Shown: piece by piece, positions 53,497 to 63,038 of the stretch
Position numbering within the stretch: position 1 is the stretch's first letter
Layout: every line of letters starts with the position of its first letter
From: Ramlibacter tataouinensis
GTDB lineage: Bacteria > Pseudomonadota > Gammaproteobacteria > Burkholderiales > Burkholderiaceae_C
Direction of reading: 5' to 3'
Length of the DNA: 64,000 nt
Assembly (NCBI RefSeq): GCF_001580455.1
Contig: NZ_CP010951.1
Location: 4,365,001 to 4,429,000, forward strand
Notes under the pieces: model-generated
Databases searched by the model: none
What the model was told of the DNA's origin: nothing
The model's input: the letters and a program-made list of their open reading frames with translations, nothing else
Made by a program: the position numbers and the translations under genes

Positions 53497-55178
53497 AGCA
53501 CTTCGGAGGCGAAGTCCGCCAGCCGCGAGCGCTCGCCGCGCGCCAGCGTGATGTGCCCTGCGTGGGGCCAGCTCTTGAACTTGTCGACGGCGAAGGTCAG
53601 GCCCGAGGAGCCCTCGGTGAGGTAGGGCGTGTCGATCTGCGCCAGGTTCCCCATGCAGATGATCTTGGTGCCCGGGCCGGCGCGCGTGATCAGCGTCTTC
53701 ATCTGCTTTGGCGTGAGGTTCTGCGCCTCGTCGATGATCACGTACTTGTTCAGGAAGGTGCGGCCGCGCATGAAGTTCATGCTCTTGATCTTGATGCGGC
53801 TGCGGATCAGCTCGTTGGTGGCAGCGCGGCCCCATTCGCCGGCGCCGGTGTCGGTCTTGGCCAGCACCTCGAGGTTGTCGTCGAGCGCGCCCATCCACGG
53901 CCCCATCTTTTCCTCCTCGGTGCCGGGCAGGAAGCCGATGTCCTCGCCCACGCTGACGGTGGCGCGGGTCATGATGATCTCGGTGTAGCGGCGGTCATCC
54001 AGCACCTGCGTCAGCCCGGAAGCCAGCGCCATCAAGGTCTTGCCGGTGCCGGCGGTGCCGGTGAGCGTGACGAAATCGATCTCCGGATCCATGAGCAGGT
54101 TCATGGCGAAGTTTTGCTCGCGATTGCGCGTGGTCACGCCCCACACCGCGTTCTTCAGGTGGCCGTAGTCCTTGAGCGTCTTGAGCACCGCGGTGCGCCC
54201 GCGGATCTCGGTGACGCGCGCATACAGGCTGGGCTCGCCGGGGGACTCGAAGAACACGAACTGGTTGATCAGCAGGCTCGGCACGATGGGGCCGCTGATG
54301 CGATAGAAGGTGTGCTGGCCGGTCTGCCAGCTCTCCACCGTCTTGCCGTGCTTGGCCCAGAAGTCGGCCGGCAGCGCCAGCGTGCCCGAGTACAGCAGGT
54401 CGAGGTCGTCGAGCGTCTTGTCGTTCTGGTAGTCGTCGGTGGCCAGGCCGAGGGCGCGCGCCTTGACCCGCATGTTGATGTCCTTGGACACCAGCACCAC
54501 CTCGCGCGGGGCGTGCTGCTCGCGCAGCGCCTGCACCACGCCCAGGATCTGGTTGTCGGCCTTGCCCTGCGGCAGGCTGGCCGGCAGCTTGTTCGACAAG
54601 GTCTGTGTCTGGAAGAACAGGGAGCCGCGCGCTTCCGGGTGCCCGGTCGTGTTGAGCTTCAGGCCCGTTCCGATGTCGGCACCCTGCGCGCCGGCCAGCG
54701 CGTCCAGCCAGCGGCTGGCCTGGCGGGCGTTGCGGGCAACTTCCGTCGTGCCCTTTTTGTGGCCGTCGAGCTCTTCCAGCACGATCATCGGCAGGAAGAT
54801 GTCGTGCTCCTCGAACCGGAAAAGGCTCATCGGGTCGTGCATCAGGACGTTGGTGTCCAGCACGAAGAGCTTGCCCGGGCCGGTGGCCTTGCCGTTGCGC
54901 GCCGCCTTGGGCGCGGGCTGGGCCGGAACGGGCTTGCGAGCCGGGGGTTCGGCGTGCGTATAGGTCTCGACGTCCTCGCGGAACAGCGCCTCGGGGTGCG
55001 ACTCGCCGCCGCCGCTGCGCGGGTCGAAGTCGAGCACGACGGGCGTGTCGGCGAGGGGCCCGTCAGCGTGCGCAGCCTCCGCTTTTCGCGCCGTCCTGTG
55101 CGAGGACCGGGCCGGAGCGTCGAAGGCTTCCGGCGGGAGCAGGGCGGCGCGCTTGGTGGGTGCGGGAGGCAGTGGCAT
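53493..55178 (-). CDS. PhoH family ATPase with N-terminal PIN domain (PhoH2-like)
   Basis: 561-aa protein fusing a PIN ribonuclease domain (about 102-235; FVLDTNVLMHDP, NQILGVVQALRE) to a PhoH ATPase (GTAGTGKTLMALASGL Walker A; YVIIDEAQNLT Walker B). PhoH2 proteins are RNA helicase/RNases. The first 95 residues are disordered and Ala/Pro-rich. Start MPLPPAPTKRAAL at 55178. It is separated from bcp by a terminator. Confidence 0.93.
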   Translation of the reverse strand: MPLPPAPTKRAALLPPEAFDAPARSSHRTARKAEAAHADGPLADTPVVLDFDPRSGGGESHPEALFREDVETYTHAEPPARKPVPAQPAPKAARNGKATGPGKLFVLDTNVLMHDPMSLFRFEEHDIFLPMIVLEELDGHKKGTTEVARNARQASRWLDALAGAQGADIGTGLKLNTTGHPEARGSLFFQTQTLSNKLPASLPQGKADNQILGVVQALREQHAPREVVLVSKDINMRVKARALGLATDDYQNDKTLDDLDLLYSGTLALPADFWAKHGKTVESWQTGQHTFYRISGPIVPSLLINQFVFFESPGEPSLYARVTEIRGRTAVLKTLKDYGHLKNAVWGVTTRNREQNFAMNLLMDPEIDFVTLTGTAGTGKTLMALASGLTQVLDDRRYTEIIMTRATVSVGEDIGFLPGTEEEKMGPWMGALDDNLEVLAKTDTGAGEWGRAATNELIRSRIKIKSMNFMRGRTFLNKYVIIDEAQNLTPKQMKTLITRAGPGTKIICMGNLAQIDTPYLTEGSSGLTFAVDKFKSWPHAGHITLARGERSRLADFASEVL

Positions 55179-55215
55179 GGAGGTGTGGCTTACCGGATGA
55201 GGACTTCAAGAAACG

Positions 55216-55247
55216 AAAAAGCCGCCTGGCGAGCCGGGCGGCTTTTT
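55216..55247 (-). terminator. Rho-independent terminator after bcp
   Basis: AAAAAGCCGCC (55216-55226) pairs with GGCGGCTTTTT (55237-55247) around a 10-base loop. The A- and T-runs make it functional in both directions; on the minus strand it ends the bcp transcript before the phoH-type gene. Confidence 0.88.
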
Positions 55248-55398
55248 GGTCTGGTTCAGCGGCGACGGCGCGGTGCGCCTTGGTCAACTGCATGAATTCA
55301 TTATGCACAAGCGCCTTGGGCCCACAATGACAGGGCGGCGCTTGTTGCTACAAAACGTCAGGCTCCTTATCGACCCGTTGTTATGTGCGCCGAAATAC

Positions 55399-55875
55399 TC
55401 ACGCCGCCTTCTTCAGCAGCTTCACCGCCTTGAGCACGTCATCCACGTGCCCGGGAACCTTCAGGCCGCGCCATTCCTGCTTGAGGACGCCGTCGGCGCC
55501 GATCAGAAAGGTGCTGCGCTCGATGCCCTTGACCTTCTTGCCGTACATGATCTTGTTCTTGACCACGCCGAACATGTGGCACATCTTTTCTTCGGTGTCG
55601 GCAATGAGTTCGAAAGGAAGCTCGAGCTTGGCCTTGAAGTCGTCATGGGACTTCATGTTGTCGCGGGAAACCCCGAACACGGTGGCGCCGGCCTTCACGA
55701 AATCCTTGTACTTGTCGCGAAACTGCATGGCCTCGGTCGTGCAGCCGGGCGTGTTGTCCTTGGGGTAGAAATAAAGCACAAGCACCTGGCCCAAATGAGA
55801 GGTGTTCGTGACCTTGATGCCGCCGGTGGCGTTGGCTTCGAACTCGGGGATGGGCTTGTTGACAACGATTGCCAT
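55399..55875 (-). CDS. bcp: Thioredoxin-dependent peroxiredoxin (Bcp/PrxQ)
   Basis: 158-aa peroxiredoxin that reduces hydroperoxides. The peroxidatic cysteine is in NTPGCTTEAMQFRD; the resolving cysteine found five residues later in many Bcp proteins is replaced by Met-Gln. A lone further cysteine lies in MCHMFGV. It may work as a one-Cys enzyme or use that second cysteine. A terminator follows. Confidence 0.95.
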   Translation of the reverse strand: MAIVVNKPIPEFEANATGGIKVTNTSHLGQVLVLYFYPKDNTPGCTTEAMQFRDKYKDFVKAGATVFGVSRDNMKSHDDFKAKLELPFELIADTEEKMCHMFGVVKNKIMYGKKVKGIERSTFLIGADGVLKQEWRGLKVPGHVDDVLKAVKLLKKAA

Positions 55876-55994
55876 GGGATTTGTTTCTCGTGTGACAGGA
55901 TTTCTCGTGGCAGGGACGCAGGGGCGGCGATTGCCCCGACGAACCCCTGATTTTACCCCGAAACGCGCAGTCTCAGGCTGACCGAGCTCAGGCC

Positions 55995-56366
55995 TTACGG
56001 CTCAAGCAGGAGGGCAACCACCACGCGGCGTCCCTCCTGTGCCAGGATGTTGTAGGTGCGGCAGGCCGCCGCCGTGTCCATGGTCTCCAGCCCGACGTTC
56101 TTCTCGATGAGCGGCGCCAGCCAGGCCGGCTTGGGGAAGCGGATCCGTGAACCGCTGCCGAAAATGGCGACCTCGGCCGGGACGGTGGCCAGCAGGGCAA
56201 AGTGCTCCTGGCCCAGCTCATCAAAGCGCTGTACCGGCCACGCCAGACGTTCGCCACCGGAGCCGATGATCACGCTGTGGTGGATTTTTTCACCATTGAC
56301 GCCGACCCAGCCGGGGCCGTAGCCGGTGATGGCCTGGACATCGAAAGAATCGGGTTGCAGCTTCAT
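55995..56366 (-). CDS. Mth938-like domain protein (DUF498)
   Basis: 123-aa protein with the Mth938 fold pattern: ITGYGPGWVGVNGEKIHHSVII near the start and VAIFGSGSRIRFPKPAWLAPL in the middle. Members are small soluble proteins without clear biochemical function; some are linked to respiratory complex assembly. Divergent from the aminotransferase gene. Confidence 0.88.
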   Translation of the reverse strand: MKLQPDSFDVQAITGYGPGWVGVNGEKIHHSVIIGSGGERLAWPVQRFDELGQEHFALLATVPAEVAIFGSGSRIRFPKPAWLAPLIEKNVGLETMDTAAACRTYNILAQEGRRVVVALLLEP

Positions 56367-56471
56367 TTAAGGAAGCCGGGCTCGTTTCTATTGTTGCGCT
56401 GCACTAAGCTGAGCCCGAACTATGGTCAAATTGTAGCTTTTCCACTCGAAAAGCGCCTTCAGGAGGGGCTT

Positions 56472-57698
56472 TTGAAAACCGTCCAGAAATCGGCCAAGCT
56501 GGCCAACGTGCTCTACGACATCCGCGGCCCGATCATGGACGCCGCCCGCCGGATGGAAGAGGAGGGCCACAAGATCATCCGGCTGAACATCGGCAACTTG
56601 GCCGTGTTCGGCTTCGACGCCCCCGAAGAGATCCAGCAGGACATGGCCCGCAATCTGCCCAACTCGGCAGGCTACTCGGACAGCAAGGGCATCTTCGCCG
56701 CCCGCAAGGCCGTCATGCACGAGACCCAGAAGCAGGGTCTCAAGGGCGTGGTGCTGGATGACATCTATCTCGGCAATGGCGCGAGCGAGTTGATCGCCAT
56801 GGCCACCAATGCCCTGCTTGACGATGGCGACGAACTGCTGTTGCCCGCGCCCGATTACCCGCTGTGGACCGCGGCCACCAGCCTGTCGGGCGGCACGCCG
56901 GTCCACTACCTGTGCGACGAAAGCAATGGCTGGATGCCCGACCTGGACGACATCCGCAAGAAGGTCACGCCGCGCACCAAGGGCATCGTCGTCATCAACC
57001 CCAACAACCCGACCGGCGCCCTGTATTCGGATGAGTTGCTGCGCGGGATCGTCGCCATTGCCCGCCAGCATGGGCTTGTCATCCTGGCCGACGAGGTGTA
57101 CGACAAGGTGCTGTACGACGGCGTGAAGCACACGCCGATCGCCACCCTGTCGGACGACGTGCTGACGCTGACTTTCAACTCGCTCTCCAAGAGCTATCGC
57201 TCCTGCGGCTACCGCGCGGGCTGGATGGTGGTGACGGGCGACAAGAAGCACGCCCACGACTACATCGAGGGCCTGAACATGCTCACCAACATGCGGCTTT
57301 GCGCCAATGTTCCGGGGCAGTACGCGATCCAGACGGCGCTGGGCGGCTACCAGAGCATCAACGAGCTGGTGGGCGAGGGCGGCCGCCTGCGGCGCCAGCG
57401 CGACCTGGCCTACGAACTGATCACCGCCATCCCGGGCATCAGCTGCGTCAGGCCATCCGCCGCCCTGTACATGTTCCCGCGGCTGGACCCCAAGGTCTAC
57501 CCGATCGCGGACGACCGCCAGTTCTTCCTGGAACTGCTGCAGGAAACCCGTGTCATGCTGGTGCAGGGCACCGGCTTCAACTGGCATTCGCCGGACCATT
57601 TCCGCATCGTCTTCCTCCCGCACGAGGACGACCTGCGCGAGGCGATCAACCGGATCGCCAAGTTCCTCGAAAGTTACCGTAAGCGTCATACGTCATGA
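56472..57698 (+). CDS. alaC: Pyridoxal-phosphate aminotransferase (AlaC-type alanine transaminase)
   Basis: 408-aa class I aminotransferase. PLP-binding features are visible: VINPNNPTGALYS, LADEVYDKVLYDG and the catalytic Lys in FNSLSKSYRSCGYRAGW. The start is TTG at 56472, with AGGAGGGG correctly placed; the open frame extends upstream but overlaps the divergent gene. It heads the hom-thrC-mob/moa gene row, so its keto acid supply is tied to threonine and methionine metabolism. Confidence 0.93.
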   Translation: MKTVQKSAKLANVLYDIRGPIMDAARRMEEEGHKIIRLNIGNLAVFGFDAPEEIQQDMARNLPNSAGYSDSKGIFAARKAVMHETQKQGLKGVVLDDIYLGNGASELIAMATNALLDDGDELLLPAPDYPLWTAATSLSGGTPVHYLCDESNGWMPDLDDIRKKVTPRTKGIVVINPNNPTGALYSDELLRGIVAIARQHGLVILADEVYDKVLYDGVKHTPIATLSDDVLTLTFNSLSKSYRSCGYRAGWMVVTGDKKHAHDYIEGLNMLTNMRLCANVPGQYAIQTALGGYQSINELVGEGGRLRRQRDLAYELITAIPGISCVRPSAALYMFPRLDPKVYPIADDRQFFLELLQETRVMLVQGTGFNWHSPDHFRIVFLPHEDDLREAINRIAKFLESYRKRHTS

Positions 57699-57708
57699 AC
57701 CCCCACGC

Positions 57709-57780
57709 TCAGCACTTCGTGTCTTCGCTGCCCCCCGAGGGGGCCACCGCCTCCCTAGAGGCGGCTCGTCGGGAGGCGGC
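57709..57780 (+). repeat. GC-rich repeat (type B) between the aminotransferase gene and hom
   Basis: ACCCCCACGCTCAGCACTTCGTG-type start, a GCCCCCCGAGGGGGC palindrome and a CTAGAGGCGGCTCGTCG end. It resembles the copy inside narG (41262-41338). Its last bases, GGGAGGCGGC, form the ribosome binding site of hom. Confidence 0.75.
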
Positions 57781-59115
57781 ATGAAACCGATCCAAGCAGG
57801 CCTGCTGGGCGCAGGCACCGTGGGCAGCGGCGTGCTCAACGTCCTCAAGCGCAACCAGGAAGAAATCAAGCGCCGCGCCGGCCGCGGCATCGAAATCACC
57901 ATGGTGGCCGACCTCGACACCGCACGCGCGCAGGCGCTTGCCGGGCCGGGTGTGCAGGTGGTCAAAGATGCCCGCGCCGTCATCGCCAACCCCGAGATCG
58001 ACATCGTCATCGAGCTGATCGGCGGCTACGGCATCGCCAAGCAGCTGGTGATGGAGGCGATCGATGCGGGTAAGCACGTGGTCACGGCCAACAAGGCGCT
58101 GCTGGCGGTGCACGGCACCGAGATCTTCGCGGCGGCGCACCGGCGCGGCGTGATGGTCGCCTTCGAGGCGGCGGTGGCCGGCGGCATCCCGATCATCAAG
58201 GCCTTGCGCGAGGGCCTGACGGCCAACAGCATCGAGTGGATCGCCGGCATCATCAACGGCACCACCAACTTCATCCTGTCCGAGATGCGCGACAAGGGGC
58301 TGGACTTCGACGCCGCCCTGAAGGACGCGCAGCGGCTGGGTTATGCCGAGGCGGACCCGACCTTCGACATCGAGGGCGTGGACGCGGCGCACAAGGCGAC
58401 CATCATGTCGGCCATTGCCTTCGGCATCCCGGTGCAGTTCGACCGGGCCCACGTCGAGGGCATCACCAAGCTCGCCGCCCAGGACATCCGCTACGCCGAG
58501 CAGCTGGGCTACCGCATCAAGTTGCTGGGCATCACCAAGCGCACGCCCAAGGGCGTGGAACTGCGCGTGCACCCGTCGCTGGTGCCGGCCAAGCGCCTGA
58601 TCGCCAACGTCGAGGGCGCGATGAACGCGGTGATGGTGCAGGGCGACGCCGTCGGCACCACGCTGTACTACGGCAAGGGCGCGGGCAGCGAGCCCACCGC
58701 CAGCTCGGTGATCGCCGACCTGGTGGACATCACGCGCCTGCACACGGCCGATGCCGCGCACCGCGTGCCGCACCTGGCCTTCCAGCCCGACCAGATGAGC
58801 GACGCGCCGGTGTTGCCGATGAGCGAGGTGGTCACGAGCTACTACCTGCGCCTGCGGGTGGCCGACCAGGCGGGCGTGCTCGCCAAGGTCACAGGCCTGC
58901 TGGCGGCGGCCGGCATCAGCATCGACGCCATGCTGCAGCGCCCGGCCGGCGAGGCGCAGGAGGCGGGCGATGCCAAGGCGGTGCCGCAGACCGACCTGAT
59001 CATCCTCACGCACAACGTGCGCGAAGGCACGATGAACGAAGTGATCACGCAGATGCAGGGCCTGCCCACGGTGCTGGCGCCGATCGTGCGGATCCGCAAG
59101 GAAGAACTGGCCTGA
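57781..59115 (+). CDS. hom: Homoserine dehydrogenase
   Basis: 444-aa NAD(P)H-dependent enzyme converting aspartate semialdehyde to homoserine. N-terminal GAGTVGSGVLN nucleotide loop, VTANKALLA catalytic-region motif, GIINGTTNFILSEM, and a C-terminal ACT domain (from about residue 355). The ATG at 57781 follows a ribosome binding site provided by a repeat. It is followed closely by thrC. Confidence 0.97.
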   Translation: MKPIQAGLLGAGTVGSGVLNVLKRNQEEIKRRAGRGIEITMVADLDTARAQALAGPGVQVVKDARAVIANPEIDIVIELIGGYGIAKQLVMEAIDAGKHVVTANKALLAVHGTEIFAAAHRRGVMVAFEAAVAGGIPIIKALREGLTANSIEWIAGIINGTTNFILSEMRDKGLDFDAALKDAQRLGYAEADPTFDIEGVDAAHKATIMSAIAFGIPVQFDRAHVEGITKLAAQDIRYAEQLGYRIKLLGITKRTPKGVELRVHPSLVPAKRLIANVEGAMNAVMVQGDAVGTTLYYGKGAGSEPTASSVIADLVDITRLHTADAAHRVPHLAFQPDQMSDAPVLPMSEVVTSYYLRLRVADQAGVLAKVTGLLAAAGISIDAMLQRPAGEAQEAGDAKAVPQTDLIILTHNVREGTMNEVITQMQGLPTVLAPIVRIRKEELA

Positions 59116-59126
59116 GACCGCAGACG

Positions 59127-60542
59127 ATGTTGTACCTTTCCACGCGCGGCGATCCGGGGCGCAAGCGCTTCTGCGAGATCCTCCTCGAAGGCCTGGCGCC
59201 CGACGGCGGCCTTTACCTGCCCGAGCGCTATCCCAGGGTCGACGCCGCCACCTTGTCGAAGTGGCGCGGCCTGCCGTACCACGAGCTCGCGTTCGAGATC
59301 CTGTCGCTCTACATCGACGACATCCCGGCCGCCGACCTGAAGGCGATCTGCGCGAAGACCTACACGGCGGATGTGTTCGGCACGCGCGAGATCGTGCCGC
59401 TCAGGAAGCTGGAAGACGGCCTGGTCCTCGAAGCCCTGTCCAACGGCCCGACGCTGGCCTTCAAGGACATGGCGATGCAGCTGCTGGGCAACCTGTTCGA
59501 GTACGAGCTGGGCCGCCGCGGCGAGGAGCTGAACATCCTGGGCGCGACGTCCGGCGACACCGGCAGCGCCGCCGAGTACGCCATGCGCGGCAAGAAGGGC
59601 GTGCGGGTCTTCATGACCTCGCCCGACGGCCGCATGAGTCCGTTCCAGCAGGCGCAGATGTTCAGCCTGCAGGACCCCAACATCCACAACCTCGCGATCG
59701 CGGGCGTGTTCGACGACTGCCAGGACATCGTCAAGGCGGTCTCCAACGACCTGGAGTTCAAGCGCAAGTACCGGATCGGCACCGTCAATTCGATCAACTG
59801 GGCGCGCCTGGTGGCCCAGGTGGTGTACTACTTCGCCGGCTACTTCCAGGCGACCGCCTCGAACGACCAGCGCGTCAGCTTCACGGTGCCCTCGGGCAAT
59901 TTCGGCAACATCTGCGCCGGGCACGTGGCCCGCATGATGGGCCTGCCGATCGAGCGCCTGGTGCTGGCGACGAACGAGAACGACGTGCTGGACGAGTTCT
60001 TCCGCACCGGGGTGTACCGGGTGCGCGGCAGCGCCGACACGCACGAGACCTCCAGTCCGTCGATGGACATCAGCAAGGCGAGCAATTTCGAGCGCTTCGT
60101 GTTCGACCTGCTCGGGCGCGATGCGGCCCGCCTGAAGGCGCTGTTCGGCGAGCAGCTGGCCGCCAGCGGGCGCTTCGACCTCGGCGCCGATCCGGCCTTC
60201 GCCGCCGCCGGCGCGAAGTTCGGCTTCGCCTCCGGCAAGAGCACGCATGCCGATCGCGTCGCCACCATCCGCGACACCTGGCAGCGCTTCGACGTCATGA
60301 TCGACACCCACACCGCGGACGGCCTGAAGGTGGCGCGCCGTTTCGTGCAGCCGGGCGTTCCGATGATCGTGCTCGAGACGGCCTTGCCCATCAAGTTCGC
60401 GGCCACCATCGTCGAGGCGCTCGGCCGCGAGCCGCAACGGCCCGCGAAGTTCGAAGGCCTGGAAAAGCTGCCGCGGCGCGTCACCGTGCTGCCGGCCGAC
60501 GCCGGGGCGGTCAAGGACTTCATCGCCGCGCACTGCCGATGA
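59127..60542 (+). CDS. thrC: Threonine synthase
   Basis: 471-aa PLP enzyme making threonine from phosphohomoserine. The N-terminal segment MLYLSTRG is followed by the catalytic Lys in GPTLAFKDMAMQL and the phosphate-binding GATSGDTGSAA. It starts 11 bases after hom and its stop overlaps the mobB start (ATGA). Confidence 0.97.
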   Translation: MLYLSTRGDPGRKRFCEILLEGLAPDGGLYLPERYPRVDAATLSKWRGLPYHELAFEILSLYIDDIPAADLKAICAKTYTADVFGTREIVPLRKLEDGLVLEALSNGPTLAFKDMAMQLLGNLFEYELGRRGEELNILGATSGDTGSAAEYAMRGKKGVRVFMTSPDGRMSPFQQAQMFSLQDPNIHNLAIAGVFDDCQDIVKAVSNDLEFKRKYRIGTVNSINWARLVAQVVYYFAGYFQATASNDQRVSFTVPSGNFGNICAGHVARMMGLPIERLVLATNENDVLDEFFRTGVYRVRGSADTHETSSPSMDISKASNFERFVFDLLGRDAARLKALFGEQLAASGRFDLGADPAFAAAGAKFGFASGKSTHADRVATIRDTWQRFDVMIDTHTADGLKVARRFVQPGVPMIVLETALPIKFAATIVEALGREPQRPAKFEGLEKLPRRVTVLPADAGAVKDFIAAHCR

Positions 60543-61072
60543 AGGTCGTCGCTTTCGCCGGATTCTCCGGGTCGGGCAAGACGACGCTGGTCGAGCGCCT
60601 CATTCCGGCCCTCAAGCTTCGCGGCCGCCGCGTGTCGGTGGTCAAGCACGCGCACCACAAGTTCGACATCGACCATCCGGGCAAGGACACCTGGCGCCAC
60701 CGCGAGGCCGGCGCTTTCGAGGTGGTCGCCGCCTCGGACCGGCGCCTGGCGCTGGTGCGCGAGTTCGAGCGGCCCGCGCGGCTGACCGTGCATCACCTGA
60801 TTGCCGAGCTTTACGATGGCGTCGACTGGGTCCTCGTCGAAGGCTTCAAGGAAAGCAACCTGCTCAAGATCGAGGTCTGGCGGGCATCGTCCCGCCAGAC
60901 CGCGCTCTACCCGGACGACGATTTCATCGTGGCCATCGCCACCGACTCGCCGGCCGAACTGCCCGAGACGACCCTGCGCCCCGTGCTGGACCTCAACGAT
61001 CCCGATGCCGTCGCGCAGTGGCTGGAAGACAATGGCGACAGGTTCGACTACGACGCAAGGAAGTACGAATGA
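60539..61072 (+). CDS. mobB: Molybdopterin-guanine dinucleotide biosynthesis adaptor MobB
   Basis: 177-aa GTP-binding protein that aids MGD cofactor synthesis. Walker A GFSGSGKTTLVERL is at residues 7-20, and VKHAHHKFDIDHPGKDTWRHREAGA is the family signature (cited in parts). Its ATG overlaps the thrC stop and its own stop overlaps moeA. It belongs to a chain supplying the molybdenum cofactor needed by NarG. Confidence 0.95.
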   Translation: MKVVAFAGFSGSGKTTLVERLIPALKLRGRRVSVVKHAHHKFDIDHPGKDTWRHREAGAFEVVAASDRRLALVREFERPARLTVHHLIAELYDGVDWVLVEGFKESNLLKIEVWRASSRQTALYPDDDFIVAIATDSPAELPETTLRPVLDLNDPDAVAQWLEDNGDRFDYDARKYE

Positions 61073-62286
61073 AGCCGGGGTTGCTGCCGCTGGACGACGC
61101 GCTGGCCCAGTTGCTCTCGCACGCGGCCCCGTTGGCGGGGGCAGCCCGGGTCTCCACCTTCGAGGCCGACGGGCGCGTGCTGGCGCAGGACCTGGTGTCG
61201 CAGTTGCAGGTGCCGCCGCAGGATAACAGTTCCATGGACGGCTATGCGGTCCGCGTGGCTGAGCTGGCCGAGGGCGCGGTGCTCCCGGTGAGCCAGCGCA
61301 TCCCCGCCGGCTCGCAGCCCCAGCCGCTGGCGGCCGGCAGCGCGGCGCGGATATTCACCGGCGCGCCGATTCCCCAGGGCGCCGACGCAGTCGTGATGCA
61401 GGAGGACACCGAGCCCGTGGACGACGGCCGGGTGCGCTTCTCGCGGGTGCCCGAACCGGGCCAATGGATCCGCCGCAGCGGCGAGGACGTGCGGCGCGGG
61501 GCGGTGGTGCTCGCCCGCGGCGAGCGGCTCACGCCGGCGAGTCTGGGGCTGGCGGCCAGCATCGGGATCGATGCCCTCGAAGTCGCCCGGCGTCCGCGCG
61601 TGGCCCTGTTCTCGACCGGCGACGAACTGGTCATGCCGGGCGAGGTGCCCCCGGCGCAGATGAAGCCCGGCGCGATCTACAACAGCAACCGCTTCTTCCT
61701 GCGCGCGCTGCTGCTGCGCCTGGGCTGCGAAGTGAAGGACCTGGGGATCGTGCCGGACCGGCGCGAGGCGACGGTGCAGGCCCTGCGCGAGGCCGCGGCC
61801 GGCTGCGACCTGATCCTCACAAGCGGCGGCGTGTCGGTCGGCGAGGAAGACCACATCAAACCGGCGGTGCAGGCCCTGGGCTCGCTCGACCTGTGGCAGA
61901 TCGCCATGAAGCCGGGCAAGCCCTTTGCGTACGGCCGCATTGCCGACGCCCATTTCATCGGCCTGCCGGGCAATCCGGTGTCCAGCTTCATCACCTTCGT
62001 GCTGCTGGTGCGCCCCTTCCTGCTCAAGCTGCAGGGCGCCACCCGGCTGGCGCCCCGGGCCATGGAGCTGCCGGCGCACTTCGAGTTGCCGCGGCCCGAC
62101 CGGCGCCGCGAATTCCTGCGCGCGCGCCGCGACGCCGAAGGCGGGCTGGACCTGTTCCCCAATCAGAGCTCGGGCGTGCTGACCTCTACCGTGTGGGGCG
62201 ACGGCGTGATCGACAACCCGCCCGGCCGCCCGATCGCGCGCGGCGACCGGGTCGCCTTCATCCCCTTGGCGGAGCTGTTGGCATGA
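61069..62286 (+). CDS. moeA: Molybdopterin molybdotransferase MoeA
   Basis: 405-aa enzyme inserting molybdate into adenylated molybdopterin. Family motifs include QDNSSMDGYAVR, FTGAPIPQGADAVVMQED, LTSGGVSVGEEDHIK and FIGLPGNPVSSFITF. ATG 61069 overlaps the mobB stop (ATGA) and is preferred over an in-frame start inside mobB. Confidence 0.96.
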   Translation: MKPGLLPLDDALAQLLSHAAPLAGAARVSTFEADGRVLAQDLVSQLQVPPQDNSSMDGYAVRVAELAEGAVLPVSQRIPAGSQPQPLAAGSAARIFTGAPIPQGADAVVMQEDTEPVDDGRVRFSRVPEPGQWIRRSGEDVRRGAVVLARGERLTPASLGLAASIGIDALEVARRPRVALFSTGDELVMPGEVPPAQMKPGAIYNSNRFFLRALLLRLGCEVKDLGIVPDRREATVQALREAAAGCDLILTSGGVSVGEEDHIKPAVQALGSLDLWQIAMKPGKPFAYGRIADAHFIGLPGNPVSSFITFVLLVRPFLLKLQGATRLAPRAMELPAHFELPRPDRRREFLRARRDAEGGLDLFPNQSSGVLTSTVWGDGVIDNPPGRPIARGDRVAFIPLAELLA

Positions 62287-62534
62287 AGGTCACGGTCAAA
62301 TACTTCGCCTCGATCCGAGAGGCGATCGGGCCGGGCAGCGAAGCGGTCGAGACGGCCGCCCGCAGCTGCGGCGAACTGCGCGACGAGTTGCTGGCGCGCG
62401 GCGGCGCCTACGCCCAGGTGCTGGCCCGTGGCAAGGCCGTGCGCATCGCCAAGGACCAGGTGATGAGCGATGAGTCCGCCACCCTGGTCGAAGGCTGCGA
62501 GGTGGCTTTTTTCCCGCCGGTCACCGGCGGTTGA
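62283..62534 (+). CDS. moaD: Molybdopterin synthase small subunit MoaD
   Basis: 83-aa ubiquitin-fold sulfur carrier. It starts MKVTVKYFASIREAIG and ends in the required Gly-Gly (FPPVTGG), which carries the thiocarboxylate. ATGA overlap with moeA. Partner of MoaE just downstream. Confidence 0.96.
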   Translation: MKVTVKYFASIREAIGPGSEAVETAARSCGELRDELLARGGAYAQVLARGKAVRIAKDQVMSDESATLVEGCEVAFFPPVTGG

Positions 62535-62553
62535 ATCCGCCGGAGAATGAAAC

Positions 62554-63021
62554 ATGCGTTTCTCCGTTTCCATCCAGACCGCCGATTTCGATCTCTCCGG
62601 TGAAACCGAGGCGCTGCGCCGTGAAGACACGCGGGTGGGTGCGGTCTGCAGCTTCGTCGGCACCGTGCGCGGCAGCGCCGACGGCGTGCGCTCCATGGAG
62701 CTGGAGCACTACCCGGGCATGACAGAGAAGGCCATCGAAGCCATGATCGACGAGGCGCGTCGACGCTTCGACATCTATGCGGCCCGTGTGATCCATCGCG
62801 TCGGCCTGCTGCGGCCGGGCGAGCAGATCGTGCTGGTGGCGGTGACCTCGGCGCACCGCGGCCAGAGTTTCCAGGCCTGCGAATTCCTGATGGACTACCT
62901 CAAGACGCAGGCGCCGTTCTGGAAAAAGGAAGAAACACCCGAAGGCGCGCGTTGGGTGGACGCCCGTGCCAGCGATGACGCGGCACTGGCTCGCTGGGGC
63001 ATCGCCGGCGGCAACGCCTAG
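62554..63021 (+). CDS. moaE: Molybdopterin synthase large subunit MoaE
   Basis: 155-aa catalytic subunit that converts precursor Z (cPMP) to molybdopterin with sulfur from MoaD. Conserved segments include GAVCSFVGTVRG, LEHYPGMTEKAIE, HRVGLLRPGE and the lysine-containing DYLKTQAPFWKKEE. It begins 20 bases after moaD. moaA, moaC and mobA are not in the window. Confidence 0.96.
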   Translation: MRFSVSIQTADFDLSGETEALRREDTRVGAVCSFVGTVRGSADGVRSMELEHYPGMTEKAIEAMIDEARRRFDIYAARVIHRVGLLRPGEQIVLVAVTSAHRGQSFQACEFLMDYLKTQAPFWKKEETPEGARWVDARASDDAALARWGIAGGNA

Positions 63022-63038
63022 TTCGCACTGGCCTTGCG

